A DNA stretch of 64,000 nt from Bacillota bacterium (GCA_021769295.1 JAETTD010000007.1:38173-102172), one strand, 5' to 3'. Positions 8,654 through 17,448 are shown, counted from the first letter of the stretch. The notes: generated by a model not told the origin, from the sequence alone. Numbers and translations: made by a program.

Positions 8654-9019
8654 ATGATGTTTGAAAAGATTACCGGAAAGGAAAACTTCATTAAAATCAT
8701 AACGGTGCTGTTGATAGCTTCCGTGGGGATTTTGGCTCTCAGCATTCTTACGGAAGGCTCGGATAGCCGCAAGCAGATAATAGACGGCGACGGAGGTTCC
8801 GAAGAGCAGCTTTGCAGCGTACTGTCCGGCATTAAGGGAGTTGGTGAGGTTGAAGTCATGGTGCAGTACAACGAAGATTATACCGTGGCCGGCGTCATAG
8901 TAACTGCGGAAGGCGGTTCAGACCCCGTAATTGCAAATGATTTGACAAGAGGGGTAGCTACTCTGTATAACATTCCGGTTTCAAGCGTAATAGTTTTTGA
9001 AAAAGAACAGGGGGAATGA
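8654..9019 (+). CDS. spoIIIAG: Stage III sporulation protein AG (compact form)
   Basis: A 121-residue protein with one N-terminal transmembrane helix (about residues 15-35). A C-terminal ring-building-motif domain starts at LCSVLSGIKGVGEVEVMV. SpoIIIAG forms a large ring in the space between mother cell and forespore. The protein is about half the length of the Bacillus one (229 residues), because the linker and the inserts are missing. A TAGGAGTGAG site precedes the ATG. The stop overlaps the spoIIIAH start by 4 bases. Confidence 0.9.
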   Translation: MMFEKITGKENFIKIITVLLIASVGILALSILTEGSDSRKQIIDGDGGSEEQLCSVLSGIKGVGEVEVMVQYNEDYTVAGVIVTAEGGSDPVIANDLTRGVATLYNIPVSSVIVFEKEQGE

Positions 9020-9558
9020 CTTTGAAAAAGAAGTTTAGTTATAAGGACATTTTGTATAAGAGCAAAAGAATGGCTGTTCTGGGCCTGGTAGTTGTATTCG
9101 GAACGGGTATAATAGTGTCATCCAATTTAGATAAAAAGGATGAAGTTCCTGTCCATGACGGCGAAGTTTTGGTAGACAGTCTCGCCGTATCCGAGGAAGA
9201 CACTCAGGCGGCCAAAGGTGATTTTGATTCCATGCGTGCTCAGCTCGAACTTGAGAGGAACAAGCTCATAGCCACTCTCGATTCGACCATAAACAACAGC
9301 AGCAATGAAGGAGAAAAAAGCAATGCCTCCGAAGAGAAAAAGAGAATAATGGATTATATGGAAAAAGAGCTGGCAATTGAGAGCCTGATAGAGTCCAAAG
9401 GTCTTCCGGATTCATTTGTACTTATCACCGAGAGCAGTATAAGCGTAACCGTGGATTTACAGGAACTTGATACAAATACGGTTACAAAGATCTGTGACAT
9501 AGTTATGCGTGAGACGGGAAAATCCGCAGACAAGATAATAATTCAAAGTAAATATTGA
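9016..9558 (+). CDS. spoIIIAH: Stage III sporulation protein AH
   Basis: A 180-residue protein with one transmembrane helix (about residues 18-36) and an intermembrane domain resembling YscJ/FliF ring formers. In Bacillus it binds forespore SpoIIQ across the intermembrane space. A coiled-coil-like charged region spans residues 65-115, and the ring-building fold covers the last 65 residues (from ESLIESKGLPDSFV). It is the last gene of the operon and is followed by a terminator. Confidence 0.93.
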   Translation: MTLKKKFSYKDILYKSKRMAVLGLVVVFGTGIIVSSNLDKKDEVPVHDGEVLVDSLAVSEEDTQAAKGDFDSMRAQLELERNKLIATLDSTINNSSNEGEKSNASEEKKRIMDYMEKELAIESLIESKGLPDSFVLITESSISVTVDLQELDTNTVTKICDIVMRETGKSADKIIIQSKY

Positions 9559-9572
9559 TATATCCGTCATAA

Positions 9573-9615
9573 AAGCGCTTACCGAGGGAATAACAACGGT
9601 AGGCGCTTCTTTTAT
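9573..9615 (+). terminator. Rho-independent terminator of the spoIIIA operon
   Basis: A 12-bp stem with one wobble pair (9573-9584 with 9597-9608) and a 12-nt loop is followed by CTTTTATTG. Confidence 0.85.
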
Positions 9616-9638
9616 TGTCTTGAAAATTTAGCAATTTC

Positions 9639-9667
9639 TTGACACTGAATGTATATTTATGTATAAT
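9639..9667 (+). promoter_or_regulatory. Consensus sigma-A promoter of the Mrp-like operon
   Basis: TTGACA (9639-9644) and TATAAT (9662-9667) are perfect and 17 bases apart. The promoter lies inside the longest open frame of mrpE, so the true start must be downstream, at 9713. Confidence 0.85.
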
Positions 9668-9712
9668 TACCCTACAAAATTTTTACTTTTTACCGATAGG
9701 AGGGCGGGTATA

Positions 9713-10297
9713 ATGCGAATACGACAGAAGCAGAAGCTTTCTCATCTGTTTGGGCTTGCTATTGGGCTCTTTGCCCTATGGATATTGCTTTCGGGAAAAT
9801 TTGAAATAAAATTTCTGCTCATAGGTTTATGTTCTTCTTTGGTTATTTCTTATATTTGTCTGCCGTTCCTTATGATTGAAAATCCCGATAGCGGAAAAAA
9901 ATTCTTTGTATTCGGCATAAATTATCTTAAACTTTTTTCCTACTGTCTTTGGCTTCTCGGAGAAATTTTCAAATCAAGTCTTGATGTTATACGTGAAATA
10001 TTAAAGATACAAATGGACTATGAACCCAGCATAGTATATTTTTCCATGCCTTATGAAAACCCCATGGCGAGCGTAACTCTTGCCAATTCGATTATATTGA
10101 CTCCCGGAACCATAACAATAGACGTCATGGAGGGAGGAATATTTGAAATTCACGCTTTGAGCAAATCTGCCGCAGAAGACATGCTTAGCGGCGACATGCC
10201 GAAAAGGGTGGCATCTCTGTTCGGCGAAACATGCGAGTTCAAACCGCTGCCCGAACTGACCGTGACAGGCTCCGAAAAAGGAGGGAAATTTATATAA
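9713..10297 (+). CDS. mrpE: Na+/H+ antiporter subunit E (MnhE/MrpE family)
   Basis: A 194-residue membrane protein, subunit E of an Mrp-type multisubunit cation/proton antiporter. Two or three hydrophobic helices lie in the first 90 residues. The conserved soluble part follows, with ANSIILTPGTITIDV at about residue 125. The ATG at 9713 has a strong TAGGAGGG site; an in-frame ATG at 9659 lies within the promoter and is rejected. It is the first gene of the operon. Confidence 0.9.
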   Translation: MRIRQKQKLSHLFGLAIGLFALWILLSGKFEIKFLLIGLCSSLVISYICLPFLMIENPDSGKKFFVFGINYLKLFSYCLWLLGEIFKSSLDVIREILKIQMDYEPSIVYFSMPYENPMASVTLANSIILTPGTITIDVMEGGIFEIHALSKSAAEDMLSGDMPKRVASLFGETCEFKPLPELTVTGSEKGGKFI

Positions 10298-10573
10298 ATG
10301 AAAACGTTTTTTATCTGTTATCTCATCGGCATAATATTTTTGACTTTGCTTATGCTTATACCTCTCTTCAGGGAAAAAAGCGTCTATAACCGCTTCACAG
10401 GCATATTGGTTATGTGCACCAATGTGATTCTGATTCTTGTGCTCATCGGATTTATAGACGGGCGCAGAGATATGTATGTGGATATTGCCATATCATATGC
10501 CGTACTTGGATTTATAAGTTCCGTCATAGTTGCCAAGTTCCTCGGAAGCAAAGGAGGAAACAATGGAAATTAG
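10298..10573 (+). CDS. mrpF: Monovalent cation/proton antiporter subunit F
   Basis: A 91-residue protein with three transmembrane helices. It matches MrpF/MnhF by length, by its place between E and G, and by the VYNRFTGILVMCTNV and DIAISYAVLGFISSV segments. The start codon follows the mrpE stop directly. It overlaps mrpG by 11 bases. Confidence 0.9.
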   Translation: MKTFFICYLIGIIFLTLLMLIPLFREKSVYNRFTGILVMCTNVILILVLIGFIDGRRDMYVDIAISYAVLGFISSVIVAKFLGSKGGNNGN

Positions 10574-10889
10574 AAATATACTTACGGTTATTTTTATGAC
10601 GGCAGGCTTTATAAGCTTTGCAGCTTCAGCCATAGGCGTGTTCAGAATGAAAGATTTTTACTGCCGCCTTCATGCCGCAGGCGTATGTGAATCGGCAGGT
10701 CTGGTGCTTTGCAGCATAGGACTTCTTATATATGAAGGCTTTAATATAACGGGCATAAAGATTTTCATGGTATTTCTGGCCGTATTTATCGCAAGCCCTA
10801 TAGGGACTCATATTATCGCCAGAGTAGCATACAAGAGACATCTGCAGGTCTCTGCCGAAAAAGAACTAAGGAAAGAGGAGAGAAAATAA
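10563..10889 (+). CDS. mrpG: Monovalent cation/proton antiporter subunit G
   Basis: A 108-residue membrane protein with three helices. It has the MnhG signature IGVFRMKDFYCRLHAAGV at residues 23-40 and the SPIGTHIIARVAY motif at about 80-92. The ATG at 10563 lies just after an AGGAGG site at 10552-10557 inside mrpF and is preferred to the upstream in-frame start at 10530. Confidence 0.92.
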   Translation: MEIRNILTVIFMTAGFISFAASAIGVFRMKDFYCRLHAAGVCESAGLVLCSIGLLIYEGFNITGIKIFMVFLAVFIASPIGTHIIARVAYKRHLQVSAEKELRKEERK

Positions 10890-10890
10890 C

Positions 10891-11148
10891 ATGCCTATAC
10901 TTTTACTGGAAGGGCTCTTGCTGATAGCTATGATAGCCATAGCTGCGGCAATAATACTTGGAAAAAAGCTGCTGGCCGCAACTGTCATATACTGCGGCTT
11001 CAGCCTTATCGCAATGCTGCTCTACACCGTTGTTGGAGCTGCGGACGTGGCATTTACGGAGGCCGTAATCGGAACCATATCCACGGTATATTTCATCATA
11101 GCCATAAAATCCATAAAGGGAAAGAGGGCAGATGATGAAAGAAAATAA
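10891..11148 (+). CDS. DUF4040/MbhD-like subunit (detached MrpA C-terminal domain)
   Basis: An 85-residue protein with three transmembrane helices. The AADVAFTEAVIGT signature at residues 50-62 is that of the MbhD/DUF4040 domain, which in classical MrpA is fused to the C-terminus of the large subunit. Here it is a free-standing gene, as in membrane-bound hydrogenase (Mbh) clusters and split Mrp systems. It starts one base after mrpG and overlaps the next gene by 17 bases. Confidence 0.85.
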   Translation: MPILLLEGLLLIAMIAIAAAIILGKKLLAATVIYCGFSLIAMLLYTVVGAADVAFTEAVIGTISTVYFIIAIKSIKGKRADDERK

Positions 11149-11926
11149 AAGCAGAAAAAAATTAGCGGCAGGATTGATTATCGTAATAATAGCGGTGGGA
11201 ACAGCCGCAGTGAAAATAGGCGCATTTTTGCCTACCATAGGTGATGCGGACACGCCTGCCAACAGCTATGTGGCCAATTATTATATAACCAATGCCGTAA
11301 AGGAAACTCATTCTTACAATATCGTTACTGCGGTGCTTGCGGATTACAGAGGCTTTGATACTCTGTTCGAAACATGTGTGCTGTTTCTGTCAGCGCTGGT
11401 AACCATGATGGTTCTCTTTGGCAAAGAAAAAGTACCGAAAATGCCGGTAAAAAACCTTGCCGAAGATAAATACAGCGCGGCTTTCGGCGGCGACATAATG
11501 GATGCATCTTTTCGCATAGTAGTTCCAATCATACTTATTTACGGAATATACGTGCTGTTCCACGGCGAAATCAGTTTGGGCGGCGGATTCCAAGCAGGAG
11601 CCCTGATTGCCTGCGCATACCTCTTGGACAGAATCATACCGAGCATAAGAATGGGACGGGGAAAGATAAAGGAGGAAACTGCGCTGATTATTGCAAGTAT
11701 GGGAGCTTTCTTCTACGTTATTACCGGAATTCTGCCCATGTTCAATGGAGGGAACTTTCTCGAATTTGCAAAGCTGCCTTTCGGCAGCAGCCTTGCGGCG
11801 GAAAGTATTGTAAAACTACACACGGCAGGCATCCTCATGATAGAAGTGGGAGTTACCGTTTGCGTTATGGGCGTTATTATAGCCATTCTTGAAGTAGTGC
11901 TTGAAAGGACGGATTTTGATGAGTGA
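11132..11926 (+). CDS. mrpB: MbhE-MrpB fusion, antiporter subunit B
   Basis: A 264-residue protein with two parts. The first 95 residues, with NSYVANYYITNAVKETHSYN and the VTAVLADYRGFDTLFE motif, match the MbhE-type domain. The region from about 115 on is MnhB/MrpB, with the GEISLGGGFQAGALIA motif at about 149-164 and helices following. In classical Mrp systems the E-like part ends MrpA; here it is fused to B. It is translationally coupled to both neighbours. Confidence 0.88.
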   Translation: MMKENKSRKKLAAGLIIVIIAVGTAAVKIGAFLPTIGDADTPANSYVANYYITNAVKETHSYNIVTAVLADYRGFDTLFETCVLFLSALVTMMVLFGKEKVPKMPVKNLAEDKYSAAFGGDIMDASFRIVVPIILIYGIYVLFHGEISLGGGFQAGALIACAYLLDRIIPSIRMGRGKIKEETALIIASMGAFFYVITGILPMFNGGNFLEFAKLPFGSSLAAESIVKLHTAGILMIEVGVTVCVMGVIIAILEVVLERTDFDE

Positions 11927-12311
11927 ACTAATTGAAAAACTTGAATTTTTCCTTGCAGACAGAGGAATATACATGCTGACCCTCATATTGTTTGCCGTTG
12001 CCGTCTATGGAATGATTGCATGCGGCAACTACATGAAGAAGCTTATGTGCATGAACATGATGCAGGTTTCCATAATATTCTTTTTCCTTACCTTTGGGCA
12101 AAAGAACGGTGGAACTCTGCCTGTTGCCATAGATGAAGTCCTGTCAGCCGAAGCATATATAAATCCGCTGCCTCATGCGCTGATGCTTACAGCCATAGTG
12201 GTCAGCCTCGGAACAACGGGGGTGGGTCTTGCGTTGCTTATGAGAATAAAAGACATATATGGAACCATTGAGGAAGACCGGATTACCGGGGACGGAGGTA
12301 AAAAACAATGA
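11919..12311 (+). CDS. mrpC: Antiporter subunit C (NuoK-like)
   Basis: A 130-residue protein with three transmembrane helices, homologous to MrpC and NuoK of complex I. The ALMLTAIVVSLGTTGVGLAL segment (about residues 89-108) is the family hallmark. The ATG at 11919 is preferred to an in-frame ATG at 11901 because it lies nearer an AAAGGA site and gives the usual length. It overlaps mrpB by 8 bases and mrpD by 4. Confidence 0.9.
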   Translation: MSELIEKLEFFLADRGIYMLTLILFAVAVYGMIACGNYMKKLMCMNMMQVSIIFFFLTFGQKNGGTLPVAIDEVLSAEAYINPLPHALMLTAIVVSLGTTGVGLALLMRIKDIYGTIEEDRITGDGGKKQ

Positions 12312-13813
12312 ATCAGATAGCAGACCACCTGCCTGTACTCGTAATTCTATTGCCTCTTTGCGGAACGCTTCTGTGTCCCATAATAAGTCACTTCAATATA
12401 AACGCCGGAAAGAGGACAGTAATAACCGCGCTGTTTCTTTCGATAGTATGCGCCGTTTTACAGCTGATACAAGTTATAACTACAGGAGAAGCTATTCATT
12501 ACTGGCTTGGCGGCTGGGCTCCTCCTATAGGTATTGAGTTTGTAATAGACGGGCTTAACGGAGTTGTCATACTGCTTGTGGCAATCATATCCTTTACGAC
12601 TGCACTTTACAGCAGCCCCTTTGAAAAGCTCGAAAGAATCGACAGGATTCATTCTGCCGGGTATTACTCAATGTTGGCTTTTTTATCGGTGGGACTTTTG
12701 GGACTGTCTTCAACGGGAGATGCGTTTAACTTATATGTATTTATGGAAATAACGGCCATATCGGGATACGGCCTTATCGCTGTAGGAGAAGACAAGGGGC
12801 CTATAGCGTCTTTCCGGTACCTGATGACGGGAACAATAGGAGCCTGCATGTATCTGCTTGGAATAGGCTTTCTCTATGCAGCTACAGGAACTCTGAACAT
12901 GGCTGATTTGGCAGACAGGCTCACCGGCCTTATGGACAGCCCTTTAATCGTAATGTCAGCTGCATGCTTAATTGTAGGCTTCGGTATAAAGATGGCCTTG
13001 TTCCCGCTCCACGGCTGGCAGCCGGCAGCTCATTCCTATGCACATCCTGCGGCAGATCCGATGATAGCGGGTATCATGATTAAAATTCCCGCATATGCCA
13101 TGCTGAGGTTTTTCTTTTGCATATTTGACGAGCAGAGCCATGTTATGCAGCTGTTCTTTAATGCCATAGGCGTAATGGCAGTGATTGGCATACTGTTCGG
13201 TTCTCTCAAAGCGCTGCGCTATGACACTTATAATAAGATTCTTGCTTATTCCAGCATAGGACAGGTGGGATATATAGCCATGGGATTTGCCATAGGCAAT
13301 TTTTACGGAATCATAGGGGCAATTTTGCATATTGTAAGCCATGCGTTTATGAAAGCCGGACTGTTCTACACTTCAGGCGCATTAAAGTATAAATACGGAA
13401 TACACGATATAAACGAGCTGGGACAGGTTTACAGAAAAATGCCTGTAACATCCCTTACCATGGTTATATGTGCTCTTTCAATGATAGGGCTTCCTCCTTT
13501 TGCAGGGTTCTTCAGCAAATGGTATCTGGCTTTGGGAGCTATTGAAAAGGGGAATTACTTCTATGTGGCGGTTTTAATATTGAGCAGCCTTCTCGGAGCT
13601 ATTTACTTTTTCAGAATTATGGAAAAACTCTTTATGGGAGAAAAGACAGCAAGGGAAAAAGAACTCCCTGAAAAAAGCCGCTTTGAGCTTCCGTGGCAGA
13701 TGCTTTTGCCGCTTTTAACCGTAGTTGCGGCTGTTATATTGCTTGGACTTTTCAATGCATACATTGTGAACGGAGTTCTTAAGACGACCATATGGGAGGT
13801 GGTTTTGACATGA
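12308..13813 (+). CDS. mrpD: Proton-conducting antiporter subunit D (NuoL/M/N family)
   Basis: A 501-residue polytopic protein with about 14 helices. It carries the proton-channel residues of the family: Glu in the NLYVFMEITAISGYG helix (about residue 145) and Lys in GIKMALFPLHGWQPAAHSYA (about 228). The discontinuous-helix signature GAILHIVSHAFMKAGLFY follows at about 340. It is closest in layout to MrpD. It overlaps the next gene by ATGA. Confidence 0.9.
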   Translation: MNQIADHLPVLVILLPLCGTLLCPIISHFNINAGKRTVITALFLSIVCAVLQLIQVITTGEAIHYWLGGWAPPIGIEFVIDGLNGVVILLVAIISFTTALYSSPFEKLERIDRIHSAGYYSMLAFLSVGLLGLSSTGDAFNLYVFMEITAISGYGLIAVGEDKGPIASFRYLMTGTIGACMYLLGIGFLYAATGTLNMADLADRLTGLMDSPLIVMSAACLIVGFGIKMALFPLHGWQPAAHSYAHPAADPMIAGIMIKIPAYAMLRFFFCIFDEQSHVMQLFFNAIGVMAVIGILFGSLKALRYDTYNKILAYSSIGQVGYIAMGFAIGNFYGIIGAILHIVSHAFMKAGLFYTSGALKYKYGIHDINELGQVYRKMPVTSLTMVICALSMIGLPPFAGFFSKWYLALGAIEKGNYFYVAVLILSSLLGAIYFFRIMEKLFMGEKTAREKELPEKSRFELPWQMLLPLLTVVAAVILLGLFNAYIVNGVLKTTIWEVVLT

Positions 13814-15348
13814 TTACGGAAAGCCTTAGACCGGCTCTGGCTGTGGGAACAGCCTTGCTTGCGGCTTTGCTGATTCTGCTTTTCGGAAACCGCATAAAAC
13901 CCAATCTGCGTGAGGCTATAACCCTGACGGCAGCGGCAATAATGGCAGGACTTATTTTCTCCATGGTTCCTGAGGTATTGAAAGGAAATGTTCTCATTTC
14001 AAACCTTTGGACCATAGCCGACGGTTTGTCTTTAAAGCTTAAGACCGACGGAGCAGGAATGGTTTTTGCCTGCGTTGCCGGCGGACTCTGGATATTGACT
14101 TCCATATATTCCATAGGGTATGTGAGAGGGCATCACGAAAAAAATCAGACAGGATATTTTGCTGCTTTTGCCGTATGTCTGGCTTCTGCCATAGGTATAG
14201 CTTTATCGGCAAATCTCATAACCTTTTTTATATTTTATGAAATGCTCACATTGGCCACTTATCCTCTCGTGGTTCATTACAGGGATGAAAAGGCTAAATT
14301 TTCGGGAAGAAAATACCTGGCCTACACCTTGGTCAGCGGTCAGCTTTTCTTTGTAGCCATAGTGTTTGTATATGTAAAGTACGGAACCTGCGAGTTTACT
14401 CCGGGAGGCTTTATCGAACCCGGTTCCATGGGCAGCGGTATTATGTGCATACTGTTTTTCATGATGACAATAGGAGGGTTGGTAAAGGCAGGGGTTATGC
14501 CGCTTCACGGCTGGCTTCCTTCCGCAATGGTGGCGCCTACTCCCGTAAGCGCTCTGCTTCATGCAGTAGCCGTAGTAAAGGCGGGGGTGTTCTGCCTGCT
14601 CAGAGTGGTATGTTATGTGTTCGGCCCTGAAAGCGCTTATTGGTGCAGCGGCTCGACAATTTTATGCTGGCTTGCAGCGATTACCGTTCTATTATCATCT
14701 CTGGTTGCCATGAGACAGGATAATTTAAAGGCGAGACTGGCATTTTCAACTATAGGCCAACTTTCATATATAGTGCTGGGTATAAGCCTGCTGTCTGCCT
14801 ACAGCATAGCAGGAGCTTTGTTCCATATAGTTGCCCACGCTTTTCTCAAGATTACTTTGTTCATGTGCGCAGGGGCAATATTTGTTACCACGGGCCTTTC
14901 CGAAATAAGCGCCATGAGAGGACTGTCAAAACGTATGCCCGTAACGTGCGCATGTTTTACGGCTGCATCTTTGGGAATCGCAGGTCTTCCTCTGATGGCC
15001 GGTTTTGTAAGCAAATTTAACATACTGGAAGGAGCCCTTATCATGGGAAAACCTTTCTTTATGGTAGTTCTCGTAGCTGCGGCACTGCTGGCTTTAACAT
15101 ATCTGATACCTGTCGTACAGATATTCTTCGGTAGGGAAAATTCAGCGGCCACATTGAACGAAAGCCACGGACACGGAGGAAGAGCAGGCATAGACGCTGC
15201 GCCTGCCATGCTAATTCCTCTTGTTATAACGGCAGTAATAGCCATAATACTCGGATGCATTCCAAATGCAGGCCTTCATCTGTATGACATGGCAATCATG
15301 GCAGCAGAAGAAATCACCGGGGGAGGAGGCGTTTATCTTGCAAAATAA
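13810..15348 (+). CDS. Second NuoL/M/N-type antiporter subunit
   Basis: A 512-residue membrane protein of the same superfamily. It has Glu in the FFIFYEMLTLATYP helix (about residue 144) and Lys in GGLVKAGVMPLHGWLPSAM (about 226). GALFHIVAHAFLKITLF lies at about 338. I chose the ATG at 13810, which follows a GGGAGGTGG site and overlaps the mrpD stop, over an in-frame ATG at 13792. It is a paralogue of the flanking D-type subunits. It may stand in for the NuoL-like N-terminal domain of MrpA, which is absent as such. Confidence 0.85.
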   Translation: MITESLRPALAVGTALLAALLILLFGNRIKPNLREAITLTAAAIMAGLIFSMVPEVLKGNVLISNLWTIADGLSLKLKTDGAGMVFACVAGGLWILTSIYSIGYVRGHHEKNQTGYFAAFAVCLASAIGIALSANLITFFIFYEMLTLATYPLVVHYRDEKAKFSGRKYLAYTLVSGQLFFVAIVFVYVKYGTCEFTPGGFIEPGSMGSGIMCILFFMMTIGGLVKAGVMPLHGWLPSAMVAPTPVSALLHAVAVVKAGVFCLLRVVCYVFGPESAYWCSGSTILCWLAAITVLLSSLVAMRQDNLKARLAFSTIGQLSYIVLGISLLSAYSIAGALFHIVAHAFLKITLFMCAGAIFVTTGLSEISAMRGLSKRMPVTCACFTAASLGIAGLPLMAGFVSKFNILEGALIMGKPFFMVVLVAAALLALTYLIPVVQIFFGRENSAATLNESHGHGGRAGIDAAPAMLIPLVITAVIAIILGCIPNAGLHLYDMAIMAAEEITGGGGVYLAK

Positions 15349-15583
15349 AAAAAGAATGTATTTGCTGCTTTTAATCGTAATTGCAGTAGCTTTGACAGCA
15401 GAAATTCTGTTTGCTCACCCTCATCATCACATGATTTGGAACGTCATACCGGGAGCCGATATTATCATTGGATTTTTAGGCGCATGGATATTGATTTTCC
15501 TTGCCAAAAAGATAATCTCTGCTCTGTTCCAGAGAGAGCAGGATTACTATGACGACAGGGGAGGTGAGCACCATGCTGGATAG
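15338..15583 (+). CDS. Small membrane protein of the Mrp-like operon, function unknown
   Basis: An 81-residue protein with two hydrophobic helices (about residues 7-24 and 38-60), a histidine-rich loop (HPHHHM) between them, and an acidic, tyrosine-rich tail (REQDYYDDRGGEHH). I do not recognise a named family. The TTG at 15338 is chosen because a GGGAGGAGG site lies 8 bases upstream; an ATG at 15356 is the alternative. It overlaps both neighbours and is therefore very probably a real part of the antiporter operon. Confidence 0.72.
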   Translation: MQNKKRMYLLLLIVIAVALTAEILFAHPHHHMIWNVIPGADIIIGFLGAWILIFLAKKIISALFQREQDYYDDRGGEHHAG

Positions 15584-17261
15584 CTTTATGCAGCCCGGAT
15601 TGATTTTGATTGTCGCGGGAATTGCTGCGCTCATAGTCCCGGATTCGGTAAGAAAGGTTATAATGATTGCAGGTCCTGTTTTCACTATGGCCGCAGTAAT
15701 ATTTTCAGATGAAGATAAGCTTGCCGTCATGTTCGGCCTTATCTTTTCGTTGATTTCCCTTATAGCTGCCATATATAATTTAAACGTCAAAGACAGATTT
15801 GAACTTGCTGCGGAAGCCGTCTATGCAGGCAGCAGCATAAGCGTGGTCTTTGCCGACAGTTGGATAGGTATGCTTATCTTTTGGGAAGTTATGGCTATCG
15901 CTTCATGGCTTATAGTAGTATCATCAAGAACAGAAGCCGCAAGCAAAGCCGGTTTCAGATATCTGCTCGTTCATCTGTTGGGAGGAAATCTGCTCCTTGC
16001 AGGCATAGTGATAAAGCTTGCTTCGGGCAGCACAATGATAGAGTGCCTTACAGGCAATGCCGATGCTGCTTACTGGCTCATACTGGCAGGCGTAGCCGTA
16101 AATGCCGCCATACCTCCGCTCAATGCCTGGATTGCAGATGCTTACCCCGAATCCACAATGGGAGGAACGGTATATATGGGTTCCTTTACCACGAAGGTAG
16201 GGGTATACTGTCTGATTCGCATCTTTGCGGGAAGTGAGCTGTTGCTTTATTTCGGCGTCTTCATGGCGGTCTGGGGAGCATGCATGGCTCTTATAGAAAA
16301 TGACCTTAGAAGGCTCTTTGCATATCACATAATCAGCCAGGTAGGTTACATGGTGGCTTCCCTTGCCATAGGTACGCCTACAGGAATAGACGGAGCCTCA
16401 GCTCACGCCTTTAACCACATACTTTACAAAGGGACCTTGCTCATGTGCGCAGGAGCAGTAATCTCGGCCACAGGAAAGAGAAAGATAAGCGAGCTGGGCG
16501 GCCTTGCAAAAAAAATGCCCGTAACGGCATACTGCTTTTTAATCGCTTCAATGGCCATAGCGGGATTTCCTCTCCTCAACGGATTTGTCAGCAAGTCGCT
16601 CATCATGAATGCGGCTGCGGAAAGCGGCTTCCACTGGGCTGAAATATTGCTTATGATTGCCAGCGTAGGAACGTTGATGTCGGTTACACTAAAGGTGAAT
16701 TATTTCGTTTTCTTCGGAAAATGCGAAAAGGATATAGAAGTCACCCATGTGCCGCTTAACAGAAAGGTTGCCATGATAATGGGAGCTTGTTCATGTATAA
16801 TTACAGGCATTTTGCCGAATATCATATACAGCCTGACTCCAAACCAGATAGACGGTCATCCTTTTACGGTAGACCACGTGACTCAATATGTACAGCTGTT
16901 TGCAGCGGCGGCCGTAGCATTTGTCATGTATCTGGAGCATATGAAGCCTAAAGATAAAATTACTCTCGATACTGACTGGTTTTATCGCAAACCTCTCAAG
17001 ATTTGCATAAATACTCTTTCACCGGCCTGCGACAGCATCAGATGTTTTGTGGGCAATAAACTGGGGGACTTTTTTACATGTGCCAACGAATATCTGCATA
17101 ATCCGAGGCTTATGCTGGAGAAATGGTTTAGGGTAAAACCCGCAAAACCGCGGAATTGCCTTGAGGATGACGATGTGCTTCAAAAACCGGCAGGCTGGCT
17201 CATTGCCGTAAATTTCGGCGTGTTGGTGCTGTTGCTGGTATTTGTTTTTGCGAATATATAA
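15573..17261 (+). CDS. Third NuoL/M/N-type antiporter subunit, divergent
   Basis: A 562-residue membrane protein of the proton-antiporter superfamily. The Glu helix is present (GMLIFWEVMAIASW, about residue 104). The usual Lys-containing segment before PLH is changed to AVNAAIPPLNAW (about 180): Lys is replaced by Asn, and the His by Asn. The later TTKVGVYCLIRIF Lys (about 213) is retained. The C-terminus has a soluble insertion with FYRKPLKICIN and a final helix. The ATG at 15573 has a GGGGAGGTGAG site and overlaps the preceding gene by 11 bases. It ends the operon. Confidence 0.85.
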   Translation: MLDSFMQPGLILIVAGIAALIVPDSVRKVIMIAGPVFTMAAVIFSDEDKLAVMFGLIFSLISLIAAIYNLNVKDRFELAAEAVYAGSSISVVFADSWIGMLIFWEVMAIASWLIVVSSRTEAASKAGFRYLLVHLLGGNLLLAGIVIKLASGSTMIECLTGNADAAYWLILAGVAVNAAIPPLNAWIADAYPESTMGGTVYMGSFTTKVGVYCLIRIFAGSELLLYFGVFMAVWGACMALIENDLRRLFAYHIISQVGYMVASLAIGTPTGIDGASAHAFNHILYKGTLLMCAGAVISATGKRKISELGGLAKKMPVTAYCFLIASMAIAGFPLLNGFVSKSLIMNAAAESGFHWAEILLMIASVGTLMSVTLKVNYFVFFGKCEKDIEVTHVPLNRKVAMIMGACSCIITGILPNIIYSLTPNQIDGHPFTVDHVTQYVQLFAAAAVAFVMYLEHMKPKDKITLDTDWFYRKPLKICINTLSPACDSIRCFVGNKLGDFFTCANEYLHNPRLMLEKWFRVKPAKPRNCLEDDDVLQKPAGWLIAVNFGVLVLLLVFVFANI

Positions 17262-17278
17262 AAATGACATGGCGAAAC

Positions 17279-17313
17279 AGAGCGAAGATACCGATTAAAA
17301 GTATCTTCGCTCT
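17279..17313. terminator. Perfect 13-bp hairpin after the Mrp-like operon
   Basis: Arms 17279-17291 and 17301-17313 pair perfectly around a 9-nt loop, 18 bases after the last antiporter gene. The following sequence is only moderately T-rich, so it may be a weak terminator or an RNA-stabilising hairpin. Confidence 0.6.
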
Positions 17314-17448
17314 CCATTTATATTACACGAAATTTAAGGCTCTGGAGGTGGGTAAAAAACCTTATGTTAAACGACTGAAAGGTCTGTTGTGCGAAGTTGG
17401 CGATGATTCAAGCTACGGGCAGGGCCGGCTGGCGGGAAGCAACCGGCA

